This document shows positions 54,355-63,586 of a DNA stretch of 64,000 nt, piece by piece. The number at the start of each line of letters is the position of its first letter. The stretch's first letter is position 1. Location of the stretch: assembly GCF_011764505.1 (NCBI RefSeq), contig NZ_AP022839.1, forward strand, positions 1,285,001-1,349,000, written 5' to 3'. The stretch comes from Legionella antarctica (GTDB lineage: Bacteria > Pseudomonadota > Gammaproteobacteria > Legionellales > Legionellaceae). The translations under genes were made by a program, and so were the position numbers. The notes below the pieces were generated by a model. It was not told where the DNA came from. It ran no database searches and was given only the letters and a program-made list of their open reading frames with translations.

Positions 54355-55428
54355 GTGACAAGACCTACCAAAGTACTTATAGAACCTGGTGCTTTAGTAC
54401 ATAATTTATTACAGATAAAACGCTTTGCTCCAAATAAGAAAGTGGTTGCTATGGTAAAGGCTAACGCATACGGCTGTGGTGTGAGTGCAGTTGTTCCTGT
54501 ATTAGAAGGACAAGTAGACGCTTTTGGGGTTGCTTGTCTTGAAGAGGCACTGGCTATTCGGGCACTAGGTAGTAAAACGCATTGCATTCTTTTTCAGGGA
54601 GTCTTTAGCAATGATGAATATCATACTGCCGTGCAACATCAATTTGGTTGTGCACTACATAACGTACGGCAATTGCAGTGGCTTCTAAATACTCCTTTAT
54701 CTAGCTCGATTAAGATATGGCTCAAGGTGAATACAGGGATGAATCGCTTGGGCTTTAAAGCTCAAGAGTTGCAGGACGTAATGCATGCTTTGCATACCTG
54801 CCCCTGGGTCGACAAGAGTATTACTCTAATGACTCATCTAGCTTGTGCGGATGAGCCTGAAAGGAGAGAAAATGCTCAGCAAATTTCTTCTTTTCAAAAT
54901 ATAGAGTTATCAGGAGTTAGCCAGCGTAGCATGGCAAATTCAGCAGCAATTATTGCTCTTCCTCAAGCTCATGCTGATGTAATTAGAGCAGGTATTATGT
55001 TATATGGCGTTTCTCCGTTTACCAATCAGAATGCTGAGCAGTTAGGCTTAATTCCTGTAATGCGTTTTAGGTCTGCAATTACTGCTATTCATCATAATCC
55101 TCCTCTTGCTCAAGTAGGCTATGGCGGAACCTGGAAGAGTAATAAACCTTCAGTTATTGGCGTTGTAGCGGCAGGCTATGGTGATGGATATCCCCGGCAC
55201 ATATCAGCAAATACTCCCGTGTGGGTCAAAGAGCGTGAGGTTGCTATTGTCGGCAGGGTATCTATGGACATGTTAACGATTGATTTAACCGATCGACCAG
55301 ATGTTCAGATCGGTGATGATGTTGAACTTTGGGGAGAGCATATTCCAGTAGAACGTATTGCATCATCCGCGAGTACTATAGGCTATGAGCTACTTTGTAA
55401 AATTACTGAACGTGTGCGTCAAAATTAA
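54355..55428 (+). CDS. alr: Alanine racemase
   Basis: PLP enzyme converting L-alanine to D-alanine for peptidoglycan. 357 residues from the GTG at 54355. The PLP lysine is Lys35 in [13 protein letters not shown] and the catalytic tyrosine region is [12 protein letters not shown] near residue 274. SMANSAAII and [13 protein letters not shown] are also conserved. The dnaB-alr linkage, with a 1-bp gap, is common in gammaproteobacteria. Confidence 0.97.
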   Translation: MTRPTKVLIEPGALVHNLLQIKRFAPNKKVVAMVKANAYGCGVSAVVPVLEGQVDAFGVACLEEALAIRALGSKTHCILFQGVFSNDEYHTAVQHQFGCALHNVRQLQWLLNTPLSSSIKIWLKVNTGMNRLGFKAQELQDVMHALHTCPWVDKSITLMTHLACADEPERRENAQQISSFQNIELSGVSQRSMANSAAIIALPQAHADVIRAGIMLYGVSPFTNQNAEQLGLIPVMRFRSAITAIHHNPPLAQVGYGGTWKSNKPSVIGVVAAGYGDGYPRHISANTPVWVKEREVAIVGRVSMDMLTIDLTDRPDVQIGDDVELWGEHIPVERIASSASTIGYELLCKITERVRQN

Positions 55429-55496
55429 CCTGTGGATAATAACTGAGCGTGATGGTAGAATGGCAACCGGTTTGTAACCCTTAAATCAGGTGATAT

Positions 55497-55952
55497 ATGA
55501 TGAAAAAATTAACTGTTGCATCGTTATCTTTATCGTTTTTGTTAGTCGGCTGTGCTTCAATGAATAATGAAGGTGTAGGTACCATCGGCGGTGGTGTAGT
55601 AGGCGGATTGCTGGGTAGTCAATTCGGTAGCGGCTCTGGCAAAGTGATGGCTGCGGCCGGTGGGGCTCTTCTAGGTGCATATTTGGGTGGTCAAATTGGT
55701 AAAACTATGGACAGACAAGACCGACTTGAAATGCAACGTGCTTTAGAAACAGCACCAACAGGTAGAGCAGTGGTTTGGTCTAATCCGGACACAGGGTATC
55801 GTTATACCGTAAAACCGACTCGGACTTATTATCACGCACAACAACCATGTCGTGAGTATATTACTAAAGCAATGATAGGCGGTAAGAATCAACAAATTTA
55901 CGGTAAAGCATGTCGTCAAGCTGACGGCTCATGGCGCGTAGTTAATTCATAG
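55497..55952 (+). CDS. Glycine-zipper outer-membrane lipoprotein (17 kDa antigen-like)
   Basis: 151 residues. Lipoprotein signal MMKKLTVASLSLSFLLVGC (lipobox LVGC); the second ATG at 55500 fits AGGTGA spacing better and would remove one Met. Two glycine-zipper helices follow (GVGTIGGGVVGGLLGSQFGSGSG, VMAAAGGALLGAYLGGQIG), then RLEMQRALETAPTGRAVVWSNPDTGYRYTV and a C-terminal CREYITKAMIGGKNQQIYGKACRQADGSWRVV. This is the common SlyB/17-kDa-antigen pattern of surface lipoproteins. Structural role inferred. Confidence 0.88.
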   Translation: MMKKLTVASLSLSFLLVGCASMNNEGVGTIGGGVVGGLLGSQFGSGSGKVMAAAGGALLGAYLGGQIGKTMDRQDRLEMQRALETAPTGRAVVWSNPDTGYRYTVKPTRTYYHAQQPCREYITKAMIGGKNQQIYGKACRQADGSWRVVNS

Positions 55953-55994
55953 CTATCGCGCACTGAATAATAAGCTACCCCATCTCCAAGAATA

Positions 55995-56032
55995 AAACGA
56001 GGCAGTTTGATTACTATTGAAATGCCTCGTTT
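55995..56032 (+). terminator. Probable terminator hairpin
   Basis: AAACGAGGCA (55995-56004) pairs with TGCCTCGTTT (56023-56032), stem 10 bp, loop 18 nt; the U-run is short. It lies 43 bp after the lipoprotein gene. The remaining sequence to 56235 shows no gene. Confidence 0.55.
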
Positions 56033-56235
56033 GTATGTCATCCATTTGAAGTGAGTGCAAGTTTAATGAAACGCCCCACAAATCGTTAATTATGAAATCA
56101 AATCAACAACTCGAAACAGACAGTTAAAAATTCTCTCACCTCTAAATTAAGATAGTAATATCTCATTCTAGTCCGGTTATTGTGCTATATTTATACAGTA
56201 TCTTTTAAATACTAATTTGCTTCATGGAGAGAGAA

Positions 56236-56670
56236 ATGGCTCACTTAATTCATAGTGTGTTACCAAGGCCCCCAAGAAAAATTGTATACATTAAGGCAGA
56301 TGACTGCGTAAAAAAATGTATTGATATAATGGCAGAGAATAATATCGGTGCCTTAGTCGTACTTGATAACGATGATAAATTGATTGGTATAGTGAGTGAG
56401 CGAGATATACTTTTTTCTTGCTTGCATAAGGGTATTGATATTAACAAAGCAAAGGCATCTGACGTAGTTTTTACTAAAGTAACAGTTCTTGCTACACATG
56501 ATTTGGTTGAGAAAGCGATGCAGGTTATGACTGATACAAAGCGAAGGCATATCTTAATCTGCGAAAAAAATGAATTTATAGCCATTTTATCCATCGGCGA
56601 TCTGCTCTATCACCTTTTGGAGGATAAGGCGAGAGAAGTAGAACATTTGGAAAACTATATTAATCAATAG
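56236..56670 (+). CDS. CBS-pair domain protein
   Basis: 144 residues from the ATG at 56236, preceded by GGAGAGAG; an ATG at 56224 overlaps that site. Two CBS motifs: VYIKADDCVKKCIDIMAENNIGALVVLDNDDKLIGIVSERDIL and VLATHDLVEKAMQVMTDTKRRHILICEKNEFIAILSIGDLLYHLL. Such stand-alone pairs bind adenosine nucleotides and act as energy or signal sensors. A C-terminal helix (EDKAREVEHLENYINQ) follows. It is monocistronic by spacing. Partner unknown. Confidence 0.92.
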   Translation: MAHLIHSVLPRPPRKIVYIKADDCVKKCIDIMAENNIGALVVLDNDDKLIGIVSERDILFSCLHKGIDINKAKASDVVFTKVTVLATHDLVEKAMQVMTDTKRRHILICEKNEFIAILSIGDLLYHLLEDKAREVEHLENYINQ

Positions 56671-57033
56671 TCAGCCCGTTTACTTTTGCTATGACCGGCA
56701 GAGAATTTGATTTCTTTATAGATAAGTAGATATAAGATATTGATTTTTATCAATATTATCTCGAGACTACAAGCGCCCAAATGAAATAAAATAAATGAAT
56801 TAACTCATGCTTGTGTTGATTAAAAAAAATAGTTTTCTAGTCTAATTGTCTACAGCGATATTTCCCGCAATAAAATGATTGATTATTAAATTTGCGGAGA
56901 ATCTCTCAGGAATTAAATCGCAGTAGGTAGAAAGACCAATTATCAATATGACCTAGATCCTTGAAAAACATAAAATTTCTCAAAATTAAAACGGAATGTT
57001 ATAGTGTTGTTTTTATTATAAGCGAATATACTT
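56671..57033. other. Gene-free AT-rich spacer
   Basis: 363 bp between the CBS protein and the thioredoxin-like gene. I see no open frame with a ribosome site, no strong hairpin and no repeat; AT-rich runs near 57003-57030 probably hold the next gene's promoter. Confidence 0.6.
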
Positions 57034-58221
57034 ATGTGGGCAGTATTTCGAATTTCATTAGTTCTTTTTATGCTTGGTTCCAGTTTATGGGCAAGTAGCT
57101 TATCACCACGCTGGTACATTCAGGAAGCTGATAAAAAGATTGTCATTAATGTAGAGTTGTTTCTTTCATCCACGTGCACTCATTGTCACAAAGCAGATGC
57201 TTTTTTTCAAAAAATAGAAAGTAGTTCACCTTGGTTGCATGTAACCCGATACACTATTGATAAAGACAAAAGTGATTTAAAACGGTTTAATCAATTATTA
57301 GAAGATCAGCAAATGAGCGATTTCGCAGTCCCTTCTATATTTTTTTGTAATTCCAGATGGGTAGGTTTTGGTACCGATGAAACAACTGGAAAAGATCTTC
57401 TTCACGCCCTTAATTACTGCAAGGAACAAATTGAAAAAAAAGGGAAGCTCACTTCAGCTAATGTTAATGTGCTCCGGCGTTGGGCTAATGCTAATTTGTT
57501 TGATGCGGGAATGACAGAAAATCCTACGGCAGTTAAATATATTACGGTTATTGCTTTAATGGATGCCTATAATCCTTGCGCCTTGTTTTGTCTCGGCGGT
57601 TTTTTTGCTCTTCTTTTTATGCAAGACAGTCGTAAAAGACAGATACTCTCTGGTTGCTTATTTATTTTAGCTTTAGGTGTTGTGCATTTTATCCAGCAGG
57701 TTTACACCAGTACTTTTTTTGAATCACTTCCTTGGTTAAGATGGCCTGCAGCCTTGGTTGGTTTATTTACCTTTTATATGGCAGGGCAATATTACAGACA
57801 CCGATCTACAAGTAATCTCTTTTTCTTATTAGCGTTATTATTAGGCTTGATGTTACAGATTTATCAACAGACCTGTTTAATGAACTGGTCTTATATTTTT
57901 CAGCAGTGGTTATATAATCAACATTTATCGAACAAGAATATTGTATTATACCAATTGGCTTATCAAATTATGTATCTTGTTCCTTTAATATTTACCCTTA
58001 TTTTATATGTGATTTTGATTAAGATTAAATACCTGGAAAAATTGAAGCAGCGATTAAATACTATTGGTCTATTATACATCATGGCTGTTGGTTTGTTTTT
58101 AATAATTTATCCTTGGGCTTTATCCAATCTGCTGCTGTCTTTATTCGTAATACTATGCGTGCTTATTGCTGGGTTGTTTTTAAGTAAATTTAACAGTTCT
58201 TCGCATACCTGGAAGAGCTGA
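57034..58221 (+). CDS. Membrane protein with thioredoxin-like and DsbD/CcdA-like parts
   Basis: 395 residues. After a signal/anchor (MWAVFRISLVLFMLGSSLWAS) comes a thioredoxin-like domain whose CxxC is Cys48-Thr-His-Cys51 (LFLSSTCTHCHKADAFF), with the cis-Pro region FAVPSIFFCN. From residue about 170 it becomes polytopic. The first helices carry AYNPCALFCLGGFFALLFM, resembling the NPC motif of DsbD/CcdA electron carriers. Six or so helices follow up to the C-terminus. The order (periplasmic thioredoxin then membrane carrier) is the reverse of gamma-thioredoxin placement in DsbD. A role in moving reducing power across the membrane is inferred. Confidence 0.72.
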   Translation: MWAVFRISLVLFMLGSSLWASSLSPRWYIQEADKKIVINVELFLSSTCTHCHKADAFFQKIESSSPWLHVTRYTIDKDKSDLKRFNQLLEDQQMSDFAVPSIFFCNSRWVGFGTDETTGKDLLHALNYCKEQIEKKGKLTSANVNVLRRWANANLFDAGMTENPTAVKYITVIALMDAYNPCALFCLGGFFALLFMQDSRKRQILSGCLFILALGVVHFIQQVYTSTFFESLPWLRWPAALVGLFTFYMAGQYYRHRSTSNLFFLLALLLGLMLQIYQQTCLMNWSYIFQQWLYNQHLSNKNIVLYQLAYQIMYLVPLIFTLILYVILIKIKYLEKLKQRLNTIGLLYIMAVGLFLIIYPWALSNLLLSLFVILCVLIAGLFLSKFNSSSHTWKS

Positions 58222-58303
58222 GTAAAAAATATTTTTTTATGATTAATTTACAAAATAACCTTGATGGTAGAGTATAATAATTACTATAGAGAGAAGGCTT
58301 TAT

Positions 58304-58570
58304 ATGGATTCCGAGTCAGAATATAAAAATTTATTTCCCATTTCCTTAGAAGTAGAAAAAGGAAAAAAATATATTTGGTGTGGATGTGGGGAAAGCCAAA
58401 CACCACCACTTTGCGATAAAAGAGATTGTGGTGATAAATCAGTTACCTATCTAGCAGAGCTTACAGAAGAACTCTGTTTTTGTAATTGTAAGTGCACCAA
58501 AAAGCCGCCATTATGTGATGGATCACATGCCAGGCTTTTACTTGAAGTCATAAAAAAGAGACAACTTTAG
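58304..58570 (+). CDS. CDGSH-type iron-sulfur protein with one altered site
   Basis: 88 residues, two CDGSH-like motifs. The C-terminal one is canonical: Cys60, Cys62, Cys71 and His75 (CNCKCTKKPPLCDGSH), expected to hold a 2Fe-2S cluster. The N-terminal one keeps the spacing (Cys26, Cys28, Ser31, Pro35, Cys37, Asp38), but the His is Asp41 (CGCGESQTPPLCDKRD). Two-motif CDGSH proteins (MitoNEET-like) are redox or iron handling proteins. It sits 23 bp ahead of the diguanylate cyclase and is likely cotranscribed. Confidence 0.88.
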   Translation: MDSESEYKNLFPISLEVEKGKKYIWCGCGESQTPPLCDKRDCGDKSVTYLAELTEELCFCNCKCTKKPPLCDGSHARLLLEVIKKRQL

Positions 58571-58593
58571 TAAACTGTAAAAGGACTTCTTAA

Positions 58594-60141
58594 ATGATAG
58601 ATCACGAATTAAAGAAAAAGATTGTTAATACAATTAGTACCTATGAGCTTAAATGCGACAAAATGCAACTGCAAATTAATGCGTTTAAAAATATTATCAA
58701 TCAGTTAATTATCACTTCTGCAGGTCTGAATTATGAAATGGATGATCATCTTACTCAGCTTCGAAATCAGCTGGATGCTGAGTTTGATTATGACGCCTTA
58801 GAGAAAAAAGTAAGTTCTTTAGCCAAGATTCCCGAAAAAGTACAAAAGAAACAAACAGAAAATGCACGAATCCTTACAAACCTGATGAAACAGAGTACTG
58901 AATCTATTGGTCGATTGGCTAAAAGATCACATGATAAAAGAGCAGTTAGTAAATTGCAGAGAATGTTGGATGAGGAAATTGAAAGCCAGGTAATTCTTGT
59001 TCATTTTAATGAAGTGCTTACTCAATGTGTCTCTTCGGTTATAAGGGACCTGGAAGAAATTCCCCAAATATCAAAGCAGAATGGTTCTCAAGAGAAAGCC
59101 ACCGAAATTAGCCCCAAAGTTAATGAAAGTTTACAACAACTTATAAATCATTTATCTATTCCTAAAGATTTGGATGCAAAAAGAGAGGATATTAAAATAA
59201 GTTTGGAAGAGCAGTTAAATGGAGAGAAGCTTAGTAAAATTATCGATGGATTAACCGAGTTAGTCGTTGATGCATTCAATGTTGAACAGGATCGTTTCAA
59301 GGGGTTTCTACAACAGTTAACGAATCAACTGCATGATTTTGATATTTACCTGAAAAATACAGCAGGTATCCATAATCAGGCTTCGAATGAGAGTCGTCAA
59401 TTGGAGCATGGAATACAAGATCATATTGAGCAAATTAAAAATCATTTCGATAACTCCTGTACTATTGAGGAACTGTCTGTAAAGGTTCACAAAAATCTTA
59501 AAATGATATTGGGTAGAATAAAAAACTATCGCGATAGTGAAAAAAATAGAGAAATAGAATATCAAAAACAAGTAGTAGAATTGCAGGAAAAATTGTACGA
59601 ATCAGAGCAAAATGCGGAAGAGATTAAGAGTATTCTTTCTTTTCAAAAATATAGAATTAATCACGATAGCCTGACTGGGTTACCAAACCGGGAATGTTAT
59701 GAAGAACATGTGATCGACTCAATCCAGCGTTGGAAACAAAAATCTAAAGTACTATCACTTGCAATAGGTGATATAGACCATTTTAAGTACATCAATGATA
59801 ACTTTGGTCATTTAGCCGGAGATAAAGTGCTTAAAAAAGTTGCTACGATTTTTAAGTCATCAATTCGCGATGCAGATTTTATTGCGCGAATCGGGGGGGA
59901 GGAATTTGTATTCATTTTCGAGAATACCTCCAGCAAGTCAGCTCAACGCATTTTGGAAAAATTACGTAAGCTAATTGAAGATTGCCAGTTTTTTTATCGT
60001 AATCAGAAAGTGGATGTTACCGTCTCGTTTGGCTTAACTACCATTATTGCGAACGATGACATGGAGGCGTTATTTATGCGTGCAGACAATGCAATGTATA
60101 AAGCAAAAAATGCAGGACGAAACCGCGTTGAAACTCTATAA
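58594..60141 (+). CDS. GGDEF diguanylate cyclase with long helical sensor region
   Basis: 515 residues. Makes cyclic-di-GMP from two GTP. The C-terminal GGDEF domain is complete: HDSLTGLPNRECYEE, IGDIDHFKYINDNFGHLAGDKVL and the active site GGEEF at 434-438. An inhibitory I-site RxxD lies five residues before it (Arg425, Asp428), so product feedback is expected. Residues 1-340 are predicted helical and coiled-coil, with no membrane segment; I do not recognise a named sensor. Cytoplasmic. It follows the CDGSH gene closely, hinting at redox/iron-linked signalling, an inference only. Confidence 0.93.
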   Translation: MIDHELKKKIVNTISTYELKCDKMQLQINAFKNIINQLIITSAGLNYEMDDHLTQLRNQLDAEFDYDALEKKVSSLAKIPEKVQKKQTENARILTNLMKQSTESIGRLAKRSHDKRAVSKLQRMLDEEIESQVILVHFNEVLTQCVSSVIRDLEEIPQISKQNGSQEKATEISPKVNESLQQLINHLSIPKDLDAKREDIKISLEEQLNGEKLSKIIDGLTELVVDAFNVEQDRFKGFLQQLTNQLHDFDIYLKNTAGIHNQASNESRQLEHGIQDHIEQIKNHFDNSCTIEELSVKVHKNLKMILGRIKNYRDSEKNREIEYQKQVVELQEKLYESEQNAEEIKSILSFQKYRINHDSLTGLPNRECYEEHVIDSIQRWKQKSKVLSLAIGDIDHFKYINDNFGHLAGDKVLKKVATIFKSSIRDADFIARIGGEEFVFIFENTSSKSAQRILEKLRKLIEDCQFFYRNQKVDVTVSFGLTTIIANDDMEALFMRADNAMYKAKNAGRNRVETL

Positions 60142-60265
60142 AGCTTGGCGGATCGCTATAGATTTATGAACGAGTTTCGATGTCTTTTTTTCTCTGAGAA
60201 AATTCGACTTGATCTTGTAGCTATGATTTGGGATCATCATTACTCTTTGTTTTTCAGGTGACACC

Positions 60266-61261
60266 ATGAGTAAACTGATAGATATTCCCATTGTTGTAGA
60301 AAGTGGCCAGAAATATAAAACCTCATATGGCGTAACGGCAATTAAAGATGGAGTAAAGTCTACAGGCCATGCTCATGAGCGCTTACCTAAACCAAAATGG
60401 TTACGAATTGTCAATCATACTACTCCTGCATATAACCAAGTGAAAGAACAAGTCCAAAAGCATCGACTAGCAACTGTATGTGAAGAAGCGAAATGTCCTA
60501 ATATTGCCGAATGTTGGTCTCACGGTACTGCCACTATTATGCTCATGGGGGCGGTTTGTACTCGTGCTTGCCGTTTCTGCGCAGTAGATACAGGAAATCC
60601 CCAAGGTTGGCTTGATGCTCAAGAACCAGAAAATACAGCTAATACTGTTGCCTTAATGAACCTTGATTATGTTGTTTTGACTTCAGTAAATAGAGATGAT
60701 TTACCTGATGGGGGAGCAAGCCATTATGCTCAAGCGATCAAAGCCATTAAAAGCCGTTCACCAAAAACTAAAGTTGAGGCTTTAACGCCAGACTTTCAAG
60801 GGGTAGAGAGGGATGTTGCTTTGCTGTTGGATAGTGGGGTAGATGTATTTGCACAAAATGTAGAGACAGTAGAGCGTTTGACTCATCCAGTAAGAGATAA
60901 TAGAGCTGGATACCAGCAAACCTTGGATGTCCTGGCTTTTGCCAAACGATATAGACCTGAAGTTTTAACAAAGACCAGTTTAATGTTGGGATTGGGGGAA
61001 ACAGATGAAGAAATCATCCAAACTATGGATGATTTACGCGCTCATAATGTGGATATTTTAACTCTGGGCCAATACTTACAACCCACTAAAAATCATCTAC
61101 CTATTGCTCGTTATGTAACTCCAGAGACCTTTGCTGAGTTGAGACAAATCGGTTTGGAAAAAGGATTCTTCGAGGTCGCTTCGGGTCCGCTTGTTCGGTC
61201 AAGTTATCGAGCGGACAGAGTATTTAAGCGTGATAATCTGGGTTTGGATATACCCAAGTAG
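60266..61261 (+). CDS. lipA: Lipoyl synthase
   Basis: Radical-SAM enzyme that inserts two sulfurs into octanoyl-carrier proteins to make lipoate. 331 residues. The auxiliary-cluster cysteines are Cys72, Cys77 and Cys83 ([12 protein letters not shown]). The radical-SAM motif is Cys98-x3-Cys102-x2-Cys105 (CTRACRFC). The C-terminal serine that ligates the auxiliary cluster lies in [20 protein letters not shown] precedes the ATG. lipB is not adjacent. Confidence 0.98.
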   Translation: MSKLIDIPIVVESGQKYKTSYGVTAIKDGVKSTGHAHERLPKPKWLRIVNHTTPAYNQVKEQVQKHRLATVCEEAKCPNIAECWSHGTATIMLMGAVCTRACRFCAVDTGNPQGWLDAQEPENTANTVALMNLDYVVLTSVNRDDLPDGGASHYAQAIKAIKSRSPKTKVEALTPDFQGVERDVALLLDSGVDVFAQNVETVERLTHPVRDNRAGYQQTLDVLAFAKRYRPEVLTKTSLMLGLGETDEEIIQTMDDLRAHNVDILTLGQYLQPTKNHLPIARYVTPETFAELRQIGLEKGFFEVASGPLVRSSYRADRVFKRDNLGLDIPK

Positions 61262-61888
61262 TATTCTCTTTCATTTTGATAAGATAGTGCTTACTAAAAG
61301 CATCCCGCTTTTTGACTTTCAGCCTGGTAAGTTATGTCAGGAGCAGACAGGTGTAGATCTCTTCTCCCATCCCAAGTGCCCTTGAGACTAAGCTTTTTTG
61401 CTTACCTCTTAAAGATACAAACCCGTATTAGCGCAGTGTAATACGGGAAAAATGTTCATATTAAAAACTAAAACATTTTTTGAAGCCATATCAATTACGC
61501 TAACTAATAGAGCGCTATCACAAAAAACTGATTATCTCCAGGCCTAATAGCTAACCCTAAGTCTCTAAGTCCTATTCTCTAAGTCCCTCGGCTTATCCGA
61601 GGGAGCCAGTAATCACACAGCCCTACCAGATCTATGGAGCACTTGGACAAGTCACGGGACGTAGGTAAATACCCCAGGGCAGTGCCATTAACCATGCTCA
61701 ACCCTATTAATCTGCATTTGCTTTGTGACAAGTAGTGTGGCTAAAGTTCGAAAAGATGAAGCATAAAAATTCAAAAAGCTCAGTTTTTGTCTGCCAATGT
61801 TCTATTTACGACCCTCATGTGTTATAATTGCGCAAATAATTGTTTGTATAACGAAACACTAAAAATATACCTTTATACCGAGAACTCA
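61262..61888. other. Gene-poor spacer with two hairpins
   Basis: 627 bp. It contains CCCGTATTA/TAATACGGG (61432-61457, 8-nt loop) and CCCTCGG-CTTAT-CCGAGGG (61585-61603), the latter after three direct repeats of CTAAGTC(C). Neither is followed by a good U-run. An ATG at 61787 opens an in-frame extension of the next gene, but without a ribosome site. I see no other gene. Confidence 0.5.
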
Positions 61889-63271
61889 ATGAATTTTAAA
61901 GATTGGTGCCTGCAAGAATTTGGAATTTTAGATTTTACGGAAGGAAAAATTCCAAATAATTTATTTTTTCCTGCTCAATCTGGTATGTGCCTGAGTTACA
62001 GTGGAATTGCTCAAATAGACGGAAGTATTATTAACTCCACCTTCCAGCAAGGCATGGTAATTTCTTATAATGTTTATCACCAATTAAAGCAAAAAATGTA
62101 TGAGTTTTTTCGTGAGCGTCATGGAGAGGATCGGAATGATTTTAAACACTGGTCAAATGGTTTTTTTACCCACTTAGGACTAAACTCAATACAAAAAAAA
62201 GAATACAAAGATCCTTCACCGATTCATCTCACTTTTAGAAGTCTGGAAGAGCAGAATAATTTTTTAAACAAATTTCAATGGTACAATCCCATAGACAGTT
62301 TTAATGTTTTATCTCAAAAATCTTCGCTGCAATTACCAGCTCATCTTATATCATATTTAATGCAATTGTATTATCAAAGTCCCTATGCAGAAATTAATAA
62401 TCCTCAGTTGACCCCACTAATGGTAAGTCAAATAAGAAATTTGCAGGCTCTCCTTGAAATAATAGAAAAAAATAACTTGCGAGCACGACTGGATTGTGCG
62501 AATTTGTTATCCAAAGATCTCTCTAATTCGAGCAGTAACGGATCTGTTTTATATGATGATCATGCACAAAGTGCTTATGCAATCTCTTTAAGGGTCTATG
62601 CTGAATTAAACCGGGATAATTTATCGGAGTCCGAATATCGAAGTGTTAACTTCGTTGCTTCAATCCTCGCCGTATATGATGAACAGGGTAATATAAAACA
62701 ATGTTTAAAAACTGATTCAAAATTTGTAAGATTCATTATTGATGTATATGATTCAAGCAGAGTGAATCATGTTAATAGTCACACACTAATGGATTTACCT
62801 CAGCAGCAACGGGAATATATTTTATCATTAATTAATCAAAATATTATCAATATGCTCTTGGGAAACTCTAGACATTATTATCCTGTATTGCGTTTTCTTC
62901 CAGACTCACAAATGCATTCTGAGACTGATGAGATGATTTTCCAAGGTGGAGGCGCGGCATATCATTCAGCAATTTTCAGGATTATTAAGGTAGGTATTTT
63001 GCGAAATGGTGAAAAAACAGGTCCTTATGATAAACCTCTTTTTTATGAGTATTATAAAGTAGAAGATAATTTAGGGGATGAGTGTCACGAGGTTGATTCA
63101 GTTAATGAGACCTGCACGGGGACTTATATTACCAAATTATCTCCTTTTATAATGAAGTCTGGGCAACTGGTGCCGATTGATATTAATCCATACCTGTATC
63201 CACACGACTATCAGCAGGCTATGGTACTTACTCTAAGTATAGTGGACCCCAAAAATGAGACAGTGGTGTAA
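61889..63271 (+). CDS. Unrecognised protein truncated by IS3 copy 2
   Basis: The likely start is MNFKDWCLQEFGILDF at 61889; an ATG at 61787 adds 34 Cys-rich residues that look untranslated. Native codons run to 63240 (about 450 residues) and the last ten residues and stop come from the IS. The protein is soluble, rich in Asn, Gln, Tyr and Ser, with helical middle (LLEIIEKNNLRARLDCANLLS) and Tyr-rich C-terminal parts (GPYDKPLFYEYYKVEDN, DINPYLYPHDYQQAM). I know no family. An effector-like origin is possible from the composition but not shown. The missing tail may be the orphan frame at 25802-25948 (see findings). Confidence 0.6.
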   Translation: MNFKDWCLQEFGILDFTEGKIPNNLFFPAQSGMCLSYSGIAQIDGSIINSTFQQGMVISYNVYHQLKQKMYEFFRERHGEDRNDFKHWSNGFFTHLGLNSIQKKEYKDPSPIHLTFRSLEEQNNFLNKFQWYNPIDSFNVLSQKSSLQLPAHLISYLMQLYYQSPYAEINNPQLTPLMVSQIRNLQALLEIIEKNNLRARLDCANLLSKDLSNSSSNGSVLYDDHAQSAYAISLRVYAELNRDNLSESEYRSVNFVASILAVYDEQGNIKQCLKTDSKFVRFIIDVYDSSRVNHVNSHTLMDLPQQQREYILSLINQNIINMLLGNSRHYYPVLRFLPDSQMHSETDEMIFQGGGAAYHSAIFRIIKVGILRNGEKTGPYDKPLFYEYYKVEDNLGDECHEVDSVNETCTGTYITKLSPFIMKSGQLVPIDINPYLYPHDYQQAMVLTLSIVDPKNETVV

Positions 63272-63301
63272 AATAGAAACCATTGTTAAACGGGGTACCA
63301 A

Positions 63302-63586
63302 GTGGCTAAAAAAAAATTTACATCTGACTTCAAAGCAAAGGTAGCAATTGAGGCATTAAAAAGTCACAAGACGACCAATGAATTGGCATCTGAATTTGAG
63401 GTGCATGCAACACAAATCAATCTGTGGAAAAAACAATTACTGGATGGAAGCAAGCAATTGTTTAGCGGCAAGCATGACAAAGACATGGACTCCATCATAC
63501 AAGAACGAGATCGATTATACACGCAAATAGGCCAGCTAGCGGTTGAGTTAGACTGGCTTAAAAAAAAGACCGGTCATCTAAGTTGA
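63302..63586 (+). CDS. IS3-family transposase OrfA (copy 2)
   Basis: 94 residues, identical to the protein at 25456-25740; HTH followed by a zipper-like helix. GTG start at 63302. Confidence 0.92.
   Translation: MAKKKFTSDFKAKVAIEALKSHKTTNELASEFEVHATQINLWKKQLLDGSKQLFSGKHDKDMDSIIQERDRLYTQIGQLAVELDWLKKKTGHLS
63562..63568 (+). promoter_or_regulatory. Programmed -1 frameshift site
   Basis: The slippery heptamer A-AAA-AAG lies in orfA codons L-K-K-K. Slipping back one base leads into KDRSSKLSVREKR and then OrfB, giving the OrfAB transposase usual for IS3. The same site is in copy 1. Confidence 0.7.

Noticed and set aside
61424..61603. tRNA or riboswitch in the lipA downstream gap
   Set aside because: Only two simple hairpins are present; no cloverleaf or conserved aptamer pattern could be built.
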